Shown: in pieces, positions 17,320 to 26,885 of the stretch | How the letters are laid out: the number at the start of each line of letters is the position of its first letter | Numbering within the stretch: position 1 is the first letter of the stretch | Origin: Desulfobacteraceae bacterium Eth-SRB1 | GTDB lineage: Bacteria > Desulfobacterota > Desulfobacteria > Desulfobacterales > ETH-SRB1 | DNA: 64,000 bases | Assembly (NCBI GenBank): GCA_004193555.1 | Contig: RPGP01000001.1 | Coordinates: 586,156 to 650,155 of the forward strand | Direction of reading: 5' to 3' | Program-made: the position numbers and the translations under genes | Notes under the pieces: generated by a model | What the model saw: only the letters and a program-made list of their open reading frames with translations | Told to the model about the DNA's origin: nothing | The model's database searches: none

Positions 17320-20300
17320 ATGCCCAAACGCGACGACATTAAGAAAATATTAATTATCGGATCAGGCCCAATCATCATCGGCCAGGCATGTGAATTTGAT
17401 TATTCAGGCACACAGGCCTGCAAGGCTTTGCGAAGCCTTGGATATGAAATAGTGCTGGTGAATTCGAATCCTGCGACCATTATGACCGACCCGGGCACAG
17501 CCGATATTACATATATTGAACCGCTTAATCTTCGGGTGATGACGGAAATTATCAAGGCTGAGCGTCCGGACGCATTGTTGCCTAACCTTGGCGGCCAGTC
17601 AGCGCTTAATTTATCATCCGAGCTGGCAAATGCAGGGGTTTTAAAAAAATATAACGTCCAGGTTGTCGGTGTAAACATAGATGCCATTGAGCGCGGTGAA
17701 GACCGCACGGCTTTCAAGGAAACCATGGAACGGCTGGGAATTGAAATGGCCGAAAGTCAGACGGTAACCAGCGTGGAAGATGCCGAAAAGGTCGCTGAAA
17801 AACTGGGCTATCCTGTCGTTATCCGTCCAGCATATACTATGGGCGGAACCGGCGGAGGGCTGGTCTATAATGTTGAAGAGCTTCGAACAATAACCGCGCG
17901 CGGGCTTTCGGAAAGTATGGTGAACCAGGTTCTTGTGGAAGAGTCTGTGCTGGGCTGGGAAGAGCTCGAGTTAGAGGTGGTGCGCGATGCCAAAAACCAG
18001 ATGATAACCGTATGTTTTATCGAGAATGTAGATGCCATGGGCATACATACAGGAGACTCTTTTTGCACAGCGCCCATGCTTACCATAGATGATAAGCTGC
18101 AAAAGCGTCTTCAGAAATATTCTTACGATATTGTTGAGGCAATTGAGGTTATCGGCGGCACTAATATTCAGTTTGCCCACAATCCTGAAACCGGACAGGT
18201 GGTTGTGATAGAAATAAATCCGAGGACATCCCGTTCGTCGGCTCTGGCATCAAAAGCAACCGGTTTCCCGATAGCATTTGTTTCAGCTCTTTTAGCAGGA
18301 GGATTGACCCTGGATGAAATACCGTACTGGCGGGACGGAACACTTGAAAAATACACCCCTTCCGGCGATTACGTAGTCGTAAAATTTCCGAGATGGGCAT
18401 TTGAAAAATTTGAGGGGGTCGAGGATAAGCTTGGCACGCAGATGCGCGCGGTGGGCGAGGTGATGAGCATCGGCAAAAATTATAAGGAATCCTTTCAAAA
18501 AGGGATCCGCTCTCTTGAGATCAGCCGTCACGGACTGGGTTTTGCGAATGATTTTAATGACAAATCATTGAAAGAGCTTATGAGCATGCTTAGCATACCC
18601 ACAAGCGAGCGCCAGTTTCTCATGTACGAAGCTCTGCGTAAAGGCGCTGATATACAGGAGCTTTATGACAAAACACATATTAAACCATGGTTTATCGAGC
18701 AGATGAAGGAGCTGGTTGAACTGGAGGAGGAAATCCTTAAACACAAAGGCCGGATGCTTCGGGACGATCTGCTTGTTCGCGCAAAAAAAGACGGTTTTGC
18801 CGATAAATATCTTGCCTGGATTCTTGGGATTCCTGAAAAGGACATTCGCGAAAAACGGGCTTCTTTAAGTGTGGTTGAAGCCTGGCATACGGTGCCGGTC
18901 AGCGGCGTTGATAATGCCGCCTATTACTATTCGACATATAATGCTGAAAATAAAGTGGAAATAAGCGACCGGAAAAAAATCATGATCCTTGGCGGAGGCC
19001 CGAACCGCATAGGACAGGGAATTGAATTCGACTATTGCTGCGTGCATGCGGCATTTGCAATCCGCGATGCAGGGCTTGAATCAATCATGGTAAACTGCAA
19101 CCCGGAAACAGTTTCCACAGATTATGATACTTCCGACAAACTCTATTTTGAACCGCTTACTGTCGAGGATGTTTTAAGTATTTACGAAAACGAAAAACCG
19201 GAAGGCGTCATCGTCCAGTTCGGCGGGCAGACACCTTTAAATATTGCCAATGAGCTGTTTGAGGCCGGTGTAAAGATACTTGGCACAACACCTGAAGCCA
19301 TAGATATTGCAGAGGACAGGGATCGATTTAACAGCTTGATGCGTTCTCTTGGAATTCCCCAGCCAAAATCCGGCATGGCAAGCACCCTGGAGGAGGCCCT
19401 GTATATAGCGAAAGAGATAGGATATCCTTTGATGGTTCGTCCTTCTTATGTTCTGGGTGGTCGCGCAATGGAGGTTGTTCTGGATGAGGAGATGCTTCAC
19501 CATTATGTAGCCGCAGCGGTTGATGTGTCCCCTGACCGGCCGATTTTGATTGACAAGTTTCTGGAAAACGCTATTGAGGCTGAGGCAGACGCAATTGCGG
19601 ATGGAACCAGCGCTTTTGTCCCCGCTGTCATGGAGCATATAGAACTGGCTGGTGTGCATTCAGGCGACTCAGCCTGCGTGATTCCGCCTGTAAGCATTCC
19701 AATCAAACATATAGAAACCATCTGTGAATACACACAGAATATCGCTATCGAACTTAAAGTGGTCGGCCTTATGAATATCCAGTATGCCATTGCAAATGAT
19801 ACGGTTTACATCCTGGAAGCCAACCCTAGAGCATCCCGTACAGTGCCTATAGTATCCAAGGTTTGCAATATTTCCATGGCGCGGATAGCCACGCAGATCC
19901 TGATAGGCAGAAAACTCACGGAATTAGGGCTTGAACGGAAACAGATACCATATTTTGGAATAAAAGAGGCGGTTTTGCCGTTTAATATGTTTCCGGAAGT
20001 AGATCCGATTCTTGGCCCGGAAATGCGGTCCACAGGAGAGGTTTTAGGGCTTGCGGATTCTTTTGGCCTGGCTTTTTTCAGGGCTCAGGAGGCGGCTAAG
20101 TCAACGCTGCCGCTCGATGGGACTGTTTTGATAACTATCTCCGACAGCGAAAAATCAGGCATCCTGGAACCGGCCAGGCTTTTCAGGGAACTTGGCTTTA
20201 AAATCCTGGCAACGCCTGGAACTCGCCGGTTTCTATCGGAACACAGTATCGATTCAGATCCGATTCGAAAACTCGGTTACGGCCGGCCGGACATTGTGGA

Positions 20301-20526
20301 TGCAATTAAAAACGGTGAGATTCAACTGGTTATCAACACTCCAAGCGGGAAAGAAAGCAAAGAAGACGATTCATACATCCGCAAGGCAGCAATTCAGTAT
20401 AAGGTCCCGGACATTACGACAACAGCCGCTGCATTGGCGGCAGCAAAGGGGATTGCCGCTCGCAAAAAAGGAAAAACCAGGATAAAATCGCTGCAGGAAT
20501 ATCACGCATCCATTTTCCCTTCATAG
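17320..20526 (+). CDS. carB: carbamoyl-phosphate synthase large subunit
   Basis: A 1068-residue enzyme making carbamoyl phosphate from bicarbonate, ammonia (from the small subunit) and two ATP, for pyrimidines and arginine. Two ATP-grasp halves are evident: IGSGPIIIGQACEFDYSGTQ and FIENVDAMGIHTGDS in the first, then LGGGPNRIGQGIEFDYCC and MEHIELAGVHSGDS in the second. The C-terminal regulatory MGS-like domain begins near TVLITISDSEKSG. The start was placed at the ATG at 17320 because AAAAGGAG lies seven bases upstream. An in-frame TTG at 17281 lies close to the predicted transcription start and has no ribosome-binding site. carA is not in the window. Confidence 0.96.
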   Translation: MPKRDDIKKILIIGSGPIIIGQACEFDYSGTQACKALRSLGYEIVLVNSNPATIMTDPGTADITYIEPLNLRVMTEIIKAERPDALLPNLGGQSALNLSSELANAGVLKKYNVQVVGVNIDAIERGEDRTAFKETMERLGIEMAESQTVTSVEDAEKVAEKLGYPVVIRPAYTMGGTGGGLVYNVEELRTITARGLSESMVNQVLVEESVLGWEELELEVVRDAKNQMITVCFIENVDAMGIHTGDSFCTAPMLTIDDKLQKRLQKYSYDIVEAIEVIGGTNIQFAHNPETGQVVVIEINPRTSRSSALASKATGFPIAFVSALLAGGLTLDEIPYWRDGTLEKYTPSGDYVVVKFPRWAFEKFEGVEDKLGTQMRAVGEVMSIGKNYKESFQKGIRSLEISRHGLGFANDFNDKSLKELMSMLSIPTSERQFLMYEALRKGADIQELYDKTHIKPWFIEQMKELVELEEEILKHKGRMLRDDLLVRAKKDGFADKYLAWILGIPEKDIREKRASLSVVEAWHTVPVSGVDNAAYYYSTYNAENKVEISDRKKIMILGGGPNRIGQGIEFDYCCVHAAFAIRDAGLESIMVNCNPETVSTDYDTSDKLYFEPLTVEDVLSIYENEKPEGVIVQFGGQTPLNIANELFEAGVKILGTTPEAIDIAEDRDRFNSLMRSLGIPQPKSGMASTLEEALYIAKEIGYPLMVRPSYVLGGRAMEVVLDEEMLHHYVAAAVDVSPDRPILIDKFLENAIEAEADAIADGTSAFVPAVMEHIELAGVHSGDSACVIPPVSIPIKHIETICEYTQNIAIELKVVGLMNIQYAIANDTVYILEANPRASRTVPIVSKVCNISMARIATQILIGRKLTELGLERKQIPYFGIKEAVLPFNMFPEVDPILGPEMRSTGEVLGLADSFGLAFFRAQEAAKSTLPLDGTVLITISDSEKSGILEPARLFRELGFKILATPGTRRFLSEHSIDSDPIRKLGYGRPDIVDAIKNGEIQLVINTPSGKESKEDDSYIRKAAIQYKVPDITTTAAALAAAKGIAARKKGKTRIKSLQEYHASIFPS

Positions 20527-20600
20527 TAAAGAATCCTGGCCCAAAGGACCAGGCTTTGGCTAACCCCAGAGGGGATTTGCTTTGTTGGCAGTTCATTGAT
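20524..20600 (+). repeat. palindromic repeat, copy 2 (long form)
   Basis: It starts at the carB stop codon: AGTAAAGAAT, CCTGGCCCAAAGGACCAGG, then CTTTGGCTAACCCCAGAGGGG and further conserved sequence. About 75 bases are nearly identical to 54182-54262, which follows the TPR lipoprotein gene. The two hairpins may serve as a transcription stop. Confidence 0.7.
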
Positions 20601-20604
20601 TTAT

Positions 20605-20835
20605 CGAAATCCCAAATATCAAATTGCAAATTACAAACAATTTCCAATGACCGAAATTCGAAAATCCAAACCACGCCATAGTGTAGTTCTGGAGGGTTTT
20701 GGTCATTGAATATTGGAATTTGAGATTTATTTGAGATTTGGCGCTTGTAATTTGTGATTTTAGACACAAAAATCCAAGGCAAAGCCATCTATCTCTGACC
20801 TGGCCCAAATGACCAGGTTTTTCAGGACATAATAA
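20605..20835. repeat. AT-rich inverted repeat ending in a palindromic unit (copy 3)
   Basis: Segments such as AAATTGCAAATTACAAAC and TTCCAATGACC (left) face GGTCATTGAATATTGGAATT and TTTGTGATTTT (right), forming a loose inverted repeat. The right end (20797-20835) is CCTGGCCCAAATGACCAGG followed by TTTTTCAGGACATAATAAA, the same right flank as copy 1. No gene is visible in this gap of about 365 bases. Confidence 0.5.
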
Positions 20836-20891
20836 ATAAGATTAGAAGGAAGCAATGATCACCGTCAAAAATATCATAACTGCCAACCTGA

Positions 20892-21671
20892 TCACCTGTG
20901 TTTTAACACATAATCATGCGCCTGGCCTACTGCTTCTGTAATATTTTTTGATTGCGGAAGTGTTGCCTCAATCTGTTCTATATATCTTCGTTTTTGAACG
21001 GCTTGAAAAGAGGGTGTAAAATTAAGATCAAAAACCCAGCTTATCTGGAGCAGCTTAAAGTCATTTAGCGTATTTAAGTCCTGCATCCGGGCAATTCTGT
21101 GTTCGTTTAAAGCTTTTAAAATCTCTTGCGAGCAGTCAGGATTGTCCGGAAGGCCAAGTTCTATAGTTGAGTTTGGATTTTTGTCTCTATTCCGGTAGTA
21201 ATCTATGACCACTCTCCATATGTCAAGCTTGTCAGCGTCCCTGAGAAGCTGCATGAAAAAGAGTGTTTTTTCATCCTCATCTTTCGGAAGTTCGGCAGCA
21301 TTATGATGAGCTATAGCTTTTGCGATTAATCGTTTTTCCTGCTTTGAGCAAACAGACAGAATTTTATGTGTACATATCTGCCGCAATCCAAGCAGGGCAT
21401 GGTTTTCTGAAGCTATGTCGCTGAATGTGCCATATACAGCATACTGCTCAAACCTTCCGATATCATGAAACAGAGCCATGGTTTCCGCCAGTATCATGTC
21501 GTAATCAGTTAGGCCAAGCTCTTGTCCAAGCATGATAATATCCCGGCAGACCCGTTTTGTATGGTCTTCTTTCAGCCTTATTGCCCTGTTGTAATCCTGA
21601 TTATCGGTGTAAAAACCGGACACATAATCGGCAAACCATTTTTTCAAATCTATAAGATCGTTTTTGTTCAT
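20892..21671 (-). CDS. HD-domain metal-dependent phosphohydrolase
   Basis: A 259-residue HD-superfamily protein. The metal ligands are seen as His37 (DHTKRV), His69-Asp70 (ALFHDIGRFEQY) and a later Asp in LLRDADKLD. Family members hydrolyse nucleotides or cyclic nucleotides; no partner domain identifies the substrate here. The ATG overlaps the mobB stop (ATGA), so the two genes are translationally coupled. The nearby cyclase at 9.7-12 kb makes cyclic nucleotide turnover conceivable, but that link is speculation. Confidence 0.78.
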   Translation of the reverse strand: MNKNDLIDLKKWFADYVSGFYTDNQDYNRAIRLKEDHTKRVCRDIIMLGQELGLTDYDMILAETMALFHDIGRFEQYAVYGTFSDIASENHALLGLRQICTHKILSVCSKQEKRLIAKAIAHHNAAELPKDEDEKTLFFMQLLRDADKLDIWRVVIDYYRNRDKNPNSTIELGLPDNPDCSQEILKALNEHRIARMQDLNTLNDFKLLQISWVFDLNFTPSFQAVQKRRYIEQIEATLPQSKNITEAVGQAHDYVLKHR

Positions 21672-22150
21672 AAATATTTCTTTTCTATCAGGTCTGCCAG
21701 TTTTTCAATATCTTCCAGACCAAACCGCGGCACTTTCAGGTCGATATCTGTATCTGTAACAAAAGCTATAAGATTATTATCACCCTGACAAAGAGGCTTT
21801 TTGTGCCTCGTAGAACGAAAAACTTCAATTTTTGGCTTGCTTTCCTTCTTGTAACCTTCAACTATAATAAGATCCATATCGTCAAAATACTTTTCCAGAT
21901 GCGCCAGGGATTCGGAATTCTCATCCTTTATTAGGGCGATTTTGCCCGGGGAAGCAACAAGGGTCATATCTGCGCCGGCCTTCTTATGTCGCCAGCTGTC
22001 TTTCCCTTTTTTATCTATATCAAACCCATGATAGGCGTGCTTTATAGTTCCGATTTTGTAACCACGTTTTTTTAATTCCGGAATAATTTTTTCAATAAGA
22101 GTAGTTTTACCTGACTCGGACTTTCCTACAATAGATATTACTGGTGGCAT
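21668..22150 (-). CDS. mobB: molybdopterin-guanine dinucleotide biosynthesis protein B
   Basis: A 160-residue P-loop GTPase-like protein. The Walker A motif GKSESGKTT (residues 9-17) and the family segment GYKIGTIKHAYHGFDID are diagnostic of MobB, which supports attachment of GMP to molybdopterin. Expected downstream use would be in molybdenum or tungsten enzymes such as formate dehydrogenases, which are not in this window. It is followed directly by the HD phosphohydrolase (overlapping codons). Confidence 0.9.
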   Translation of the reverse strand: MPPVISIVGKSESGKTTLIEKIIPELKKRGYKIGTIKHAYHGFDIDKKGKDSWRHKKAGADMTLVASPGKIALIKDENSESLAHLEKYFDDMDLIIVEGYKKESKPKIEVFRSTRHKKPLCQGDNNLIAFVTDTDIDLKVPRFGLEDIEKLADLIEKKYL

Positions 22151-22212
22151 AATAGATGTTACCTGTCGGGATTATAAAAAAAATTAGATTATAAACAAAT
22201 TAATAGAAAAAA

Positions 22213-23868
22213 TCAATGGTCTGTAGCCAAAAAACTCAAATAGTACCTGATGATAGAGAGTTGTTCCGTATATTCAGAGCTTTTACTACTATTAATAATT
22301 GCTTCCATCAAATGCTCGGACACCGATCTGGCCATCTCTGTTTGTTCGCAATCCGCCAGCTTCCGGAAAAGATAGTTATAGATGGATGTTTGAGCAACAA
22401 TATCGCTATCCATAAACCTGGTTGCAGCATCCTCCCATCTGCCCTGATCAATCAGATAGCTTATCGACAGGGTCTGGAAGCTGAACCGGTCATACCGGTT
22501 ATTAAAATCCATTGAAAACGGAAGAATATTTTCAATATATGCTTTGAGCTTTAATGGGCTTTCAGGGGTGCAGTAATAGTAAGGCTCAAGATACCCTTCC
22601 GATTTTTTCCCATATAAATGACGGCAATCCACCAGTCTGTCAACAAAACTGCATAGCGGTGTTCCCTGATAAATTCGGCCGCCTATTGTATACTCATATC
22701 GCCTGGATATATAAAAAGGAAATTTTATCATTTCTTTCAGGGTATGATCAATAGTTTTGTAAGTTTCCCCTGGAAGGCCGAAAATAAGGTTTACAGTGCA
22801 ATCTATATCAAACTGTTCACAAAGCTCAAGAGCCCGGATGATATCTTTATTACGGTATGATGTTTTATTCATTTTCAGAACGCTGTCTGCAAAGCTGTCA
22901 CATGTTAAAATGATAGAAAATCCTGCTTCGGCAAGCAGGCCTGCGAATTCTTCATCAAACGGTCTGGGAAGAAATTGCGAGGTAAAACGAAAATGATCAT
23001 GCAGACCCGATTTCAGTATCTTCCTGACCAGGATTGAGCAATATTCAATGTCCGGGACATTAAACTCAGTATCAACAAAACAGATCTTTTGAATTCCATC
23101 ATATTTTTCAGAAATCTGATTTAATTCTTTAATAACATCATCATGATCCCTGAAAATAATGGTTCTACCTTCAATAATAGGCTCGACACAGTAAGAACAA
23201 TTCTGATTGCATCCACGTTTTACCTGTATCGGGATGCCTGAGGTTTCATAAGAATAGTTGAATTTAGATTCTCTTTTTATAATATCTCCGGCGACATTAA
23301 AGGAATATGGCTTTTTGGGATTTACCTGATAAGTATTTCCGCTTTTAAATACTAAGTTAGGTATTTTAGATATTTTATTTTTGTCAGGAAAGACTTCAAG
23401 AAACCGGCGCATCGGCTCTTCACCTTCTCCAACAATTCCGTATTCAATATCCAGCAGATTAAGTATGGCCGCCGGAGATATGGTAAAAGCGCCGCCTCCT
23501 GCAATGACAGGGACTTCCGGCTTTTGCTTTTTAATAATTTCAACAAGCTGTTTGACTTCCGGTAGAAAATAAAGAGCCTTATAACCGTTACCTTCATAAT
23601 TTCCATACGGTTCGCAGGCCATGCATGTATCAATGTTTCTTATTCCAATCCCTATCAGATCAGGGGCTGTACGTTCTAATATATCTTTTAGATTTGTTTC
23701 GAGATCCGGTTCCGTAAGAAAAGGAAAGTCTATCGTAACATCAAAAGAATGACGGCGGAGATAATCGGCAATTTTATCCAGACCAAACGGGTAAATCTGT
23801 TTGATAAGATAGTATTTATCGGTATATAAGAGCAACACTCTTTTAAGCTGTGATGATGGCATATGCAT
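22213..23868 (-). CDS. B12-binding radical SAM protein
   Basis: A 551-residue protein with an N-terminal cobalamin-binding Rossmann domain (about residues 8-150, with DLIGIGIRNID and VPVIAGGGAFTISP). A radical SAM barrel follows, with the cluster motif CNQNCSYC (Cys220, Cys224, Cys227). A C-terminal extension of roughly 120 residues is predicted helical. Related proteins methylate unreactive carbons or build natural products and lipids; the substrate is not evident here. An extra pair in DTCMACEPYGNYEGNGY (Cys82, Cys85) lies in the cobalamin domain. It sits alone, upstream of mobB by about 60 bases on the same strand, and may be cotranscribed with it. Confidence 0.85.
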   Translation of the reverse strand: MHMPSSQLKRVLLLYTDKYYLIKQIYPFGLDKIADYLRRHSFDVTIDFPFLTEPDLETNLKDILERTAPDLIGIGIRNIDTCMACEPYGNYEGNGYKALYFLPEVKQLVEIIKKQKPEVPVIAGGGAFTISPAAILNLLDIEYGIVGEGEEPMRRFLEVFPDKNKISKIPNLVFKSGNTYQVNPKKPYSFNVAGDIIKRESKFNYSYETSGIPIQVKRGCNQNCSYCVEPIIEGRTIIFRDHDDVIKELNQISEKYDGIQKICFVDTEFNVPDIEYCSILVRKILKSGLHDHFRFTSQFLPRPFDEEFAGLLAEAGFSIILTCDSFADSVLKMNKTSYRNKDIIRALELCEQFDIDCTVNLIFGLPGETYKTIDHTLKEMIKFPFYISRRYEYTIGGRIYQGTPLCSFVDRLVDCRHLYGKKSEGYLEPYYYCTPESPLKLKAYIENILPFSMDFNNRYDRFSFQTLSISYLIDQGRWEDAATRFMDSDIVAQTSIYNYLFRKLADCEQTEMARSVSEHLMEAIINSSKSSEYTEQLSIIRYYLSFLATDH

Positions 23869-24111
23869 TGTTTTTTCGGGAGTCAGGGTTCAGGGATGGG
23901 TTACGATATTTTTTATAGACAGGTGTGTCAAGCAGATTTTATGTTCCGCCTGTTGCGGTATTTAAAGAGGCTGAAAATGCTTTACAAGGGCAAGGTCATG
24001 TTTTAAGATTAATCCGGTTGTAATATTTGAGCTTTTTGAAACACATGACCGCTCCAGGTATAATTAACTTTCGCTCCCGGCAAATACGGGATGCAGATTT
24101 GTGAGGTTGAC

Positions 24112-24759
24112 ATGCAACATTCGATTACCATTGTAATTGCCACACGCAACAAAGGCAAGACATCTGAAATCAGGGATCTTTTAAAAGACTTTCCTGTAAA
24201 CATCAAAAATTTAGACGATTTTGGCCCTATTCCGGAAATCGAAGAGGATGGGGACACATTTGATGAGAATGCCTATAAAAAAGCAAGCTTTACAGCCAGA
24301 ATTCTGGGACTTCCCGCTATTGCCGACGATTCCGGCCTTTTAGTGGAAGCCCTTGGAGGCGCTCCGGGAGTACATTCTGCCCGGTATGCCGGTGAAAATG
24401 CTACGGATGAACAACGGCGCGACAAGCTACTTGACGAGATGAAGGGAAAAACAGACCGCATGGCTGCCTTTGAATGCGTTATATCGATTGCGGTTCCAAC
24501 AGGCGTCGCCCTGACATACGAAGCTCGCTGTGAAGGACTGATAACCACAGAGCCTTCAGGATCTAATGGGTTTGGATACGATCCTGTCTTTTACTATCCT
24601 CCCCTTAAGAAGACCTTTGCTGAATTGACAATGGAGGAAAAGAGCGCTGTAAGCCACAGGGGAAAAGCTCTCAGGGAAGTTCAGGAGGAGTGTGACAAGG
24701 TGTTGATCTGGATACGTCAAAATATGCCTGTTCAGGATAAATTTGTTTGTAAAGAGTAA
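24112..24759 (+). CDS. rdgB: XTP/dITP diphosphohydrolase (RdgB/HAM1 family)
   Basis: A nucleotide-sanitising pyrophosphatase removing dITP and XTP. The N-terminal ATRNKGKTSEIRDLL, the central DDSGLLVEALGGAPGVHSARYAG and the C-terminal GSNGFGYDPVF and KSAVSHRGKAL segments are characteristic. The ATG at 24112 is preferred because GAGG lies six bases upstream; the frame also contains an ATG at 24091 without such a site. The length (215 residues) is slightly above the usual 195-200. Upstream, at 24049-24067, is a copy of the tip of the foldback element found in the hydrogenase operon. Confidence 0.93.
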   Translation: MQHSITIVIATRNKGKTSEIRDLLKDFPVNIKNLDDFGPIPEIEEDGDTFDENAYKKASFTARILGLPAIADDSGLLVEALGGAPGVHSARYAGENATDEQRRDKLLDEMKGKTDRMAAFECVISIAVPTGVALTYEARCEGLITTEPSGSNGFGYDPVFYYPPLKKTFAELTMEEKSAVSHRGKALREVQEECDKVLIWIRQNMPVQDKFVCKE

Positions 24760-24891
24760 CTATTCAGCCACAGATTCACACAGACAAACGCAGATAGGTT
24801 TAAATACAAAGAAATCAACAGAACATTAAGAATTATAATAATCTTGGCACCCTGCTGTGGTTAAACTATTGCATATTTAGCGGAGAATAAA

Positions 24892-25485
24892 ATGATAGCG
24901 GATCTGATTAAAAAAAACAGAAGTTGCAGGAGATTTTACCAGAATCATAAAGTAAATATGAAAACCTTGAAAAATCTTGTTAATCTTGCAAGATTGTCGG
25001 CTTCTGCAGCTAATTTGCAACCCTTGAAGTATATACTCTCATGTAATCCTGAAAAAAATGCCCGGATATTCTCATGCCTTGCCTGGGCAGGATATATTAA
25101 CGACTGGCCAGGGCCGGCAGAAGGGGAAAGGCCGGCTGCGTATATAATTATTCTTGGCCATACTGTAATAAGCAAAACTTTTGGATGTGATTATGGTATT
25201 GCCGGCCAGAGTATGCTTCTGGGAGCCAGGGAAAAAGGGCTTGCAGGATGCATGATAGGAGCTGTAAACCGGAGAAAGCTGCGAAAACTGTTCGACATAG
25301 CGCCGGAGTATAAAATACTTCTTGTCATTGCAATCGGAAAGCCGAAGGAAAAGGTTAAGGTGGAAGCTGTTGATTCTGATAGTTCTTTGGATATGGCAGA
25401 TAACATCAAGTACTGGAGGGATGATAAGGGCGTTCATTATGTGCCTAAAAGAAAATTAAACGATATAATAATTGATTGCTACTAA
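24892..25485 (+). CDS. nitroreductase-family protein
   Basis: A 197-residue FMN-dependent oxidoreductase fold. The N-terminal RSCRRFYQNHKV and LARLSASAANLQPLKYIL segments match nitroreductase cofactor-binding motifs, as does GIAGQSMLLGAREKGLAGCMIGAV. The natural substrate cannot be told from sequence; relatives reduce quinones, nitro compounds or flavins. An AGCGGAG site precedes the ATG. The upstream gap contains CACAGAT-type short repeats. Confidence 0.82.
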   Translation: MIADLIKKNRSCRRFYQNHKVNMKTLKNLVNLARLSASAANLQPLKYILSCNPEKNARIFSCLAWAGYINDWPGPAEGERPAAYIIILGHTVISKTFGCDYGIAGQSMLLGAREKGLAGCMIGAVNRRKLRKLFDIAPEYKILLVIAIGKPKEKVKVEAVDSDSSLDMADNIKYWRDDKGVHYVPKRKLNDIIIDCY

Positions 25486-25528
25486 CCCCCATGAATGGAA
25501 GTCACAACGAACCATGGAAATGTCAACC

Positions 25529-25597
25529 ACAGAGAGCACAGAGAACACAGAGATTTTTTTGTTTTTTCTCTGTGCGCTCTGTGAACTCTGTGGTTAA
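25529..25597. repeat. inverted repeat of CACAGAG units
   Basis: CACAGAGAGCACAGAGAACA on the left faces TGTGCGCTCTGTGAACTCTG on the right across a T-rich loop. The spacing is periodic, but there are no CRISPR-like spacers. Similar CACAGAG arrays are widespread in bacterial intergenic DNA. Confidence 0.6.
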
Positions 25598-25625
25598 AGA
25601 TACTTTCATATAAATTACAACGAAA

Positions 25626-26861
25626 GTGTGCAGCCTGAAAAATCAAAAACCCATAATTAAAACCATTTGCAGCGGCCGTATGCTTGTAGCTCTTCTTATG
25701 GGTTTTGCATGTGGCCTGCCGCTGCTTCTGACCATAACTGTGCTGCAGGCATGGATGAAAGAAGAAGGCGTGGATCTGACCGTGATCGGAATGATGGCGC
25801 TTGTTGGTCTTCCCTATACTTTAAAGTTTCTGTGGGCGCCTTTCCTGGATCGTTTTACAATTCCTTTTCTGGGCCGCCGGAGAGGATGGCTGCTTATAGC
25901 TCAGGCAGCCCTGTTTTTTTCCATCGCAGGTCTTGGCTTAACAGATCCTAAAGACAATCCATGGATGGTTGCTTTTGCCGCATTTCTTGTAACCTTTTTT
26001 AGCGCTTCCCAGGACATTGTAGTTGACGCATATCGAAGAGAAGATCTTTCTGATGAGGAGCTTGGGCTTGGCTCTTCTTTATATGTCAATGGTTACAGGG
26101 TAGGAATGCTTCTGGCTTCCGGCGGCGGATTAATTATGGCCGATCATATGCAGTTTTCCATGGTTTATTTAATAATGGCATTTTGTTTGGCGCCAGGCAT
26201 CATCACAACTTTTTTTGCGCCGGAACCAGCGACCGAGTCAGGGACTCCAAAGACAATAAAAGAAGCTGTTTTTGAGCCGATGGTGGAATACTTCAGCCGA
26301 CAGGGAGCATTATGGATACTGGCATTTATTCTTTTATACAAAATTGGCGACACCATGGCCAGCGCCATGACCACGCCTTTTTATCTTGATATTGGATTTA
26401 CAAAAACCGAAATAGGAACGATTGTTAAACTGTTTGGTTTCTGGGCAACCATTGCCGGCGCTTTTGCCGGAGGAGTGCTTATGCTCCGCCTGGGGATCAA
26501 ACGCAGCCTCTGGTATTTTGGTTTTCTTCAAGCCGTGTCAACTGCAGGCTTTGCTATCCTGGCGCGAATAGGTCACAGCGTTCCTTTTCTGTCTGCTGTA
26601 ATTGCGTTTGAAAATCTCAGCAGCGGCATGGGAACGGCTGCTTATGTCGCATTCATGGCCAGCATTACAAACAAGAAATTTACAGCCACACAATATGCTC
26701 TTCTCAGCAGCCTCATGGGGGTTCCCAGGGTTCTGGCTTCGGCTCCCACAGGCTTTTTGGCTAAAACCATGGGCTGGGAAGGATTTTTTATTGGATGCAC
26801 ACTGATTGCTGTGCCGGGAATGTTGCTTTTGATTAAGTTTGCATCGTGGGATACAAAGTAA
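25626..26861 (+). CDS. ampG: AmpG-like MFS transporter
   Basis: A 411-residue major facilitator protein of the AmpG type. AmpG imports anhydro-muropeptides for cell-wall recycling. Diagnostic sequence: GFACGLPLLLTITVLQAW and VGLPYTLKFLWAPFLDRF near the N-terminus, and FSASQDIVVDAYRREDL (the intracellular loop). About 12 membrane helices are apparent. The start is a GTG at 25626; no strong ribosome-binding site is seen, so the exact start is uncertain. The gene stands alone between repeat-rich gaps. Confidence 0.85.
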   Translation: MCSLKNQKPIIKTICSGRMLVALLMGFACGLPLLLTITVLQAWMKEEGVDLTVIGMMALVGLPYTLKFLWAPFLDRFTIPFLGRRRGWLLIAQAALFFSIAGLGLTDPKDNPWMVAFAAFLVTFFSASQDIVVDAYRREDLSDEELGLGSSLYVNGYRVGMLLASGGGLIMADHMQFSMVYLIMAFCLAPGIITTFFAPEPATESGTPKTIKEAVFEPMVEYFSRQGALWILAFILLYKIGDTMASAMTTPFYLDIGFTKTEIGTIVKLFGFWATIAGAFAGGVLMLRLGIKRSLWYFGFLQAVSTAGFAILARIGHSVPFLSAVIAFENLSSGMGTAAYVAFMASITNKKFTATQYALLSSLMGVPRVLASAPTGFLAKTMGWEGFFIGCTLIAVPGMLLLIKFASWDTK

Positions 26862-26885
26862 AAGAGGTCGGAGAAGAGAAAAAAA

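Noticed and set aside
25529-25597. CRISPR-like array of CACAGAG units
   Set aside because: Units are inverted, not direct with unique spacers, and no cas gene is near.
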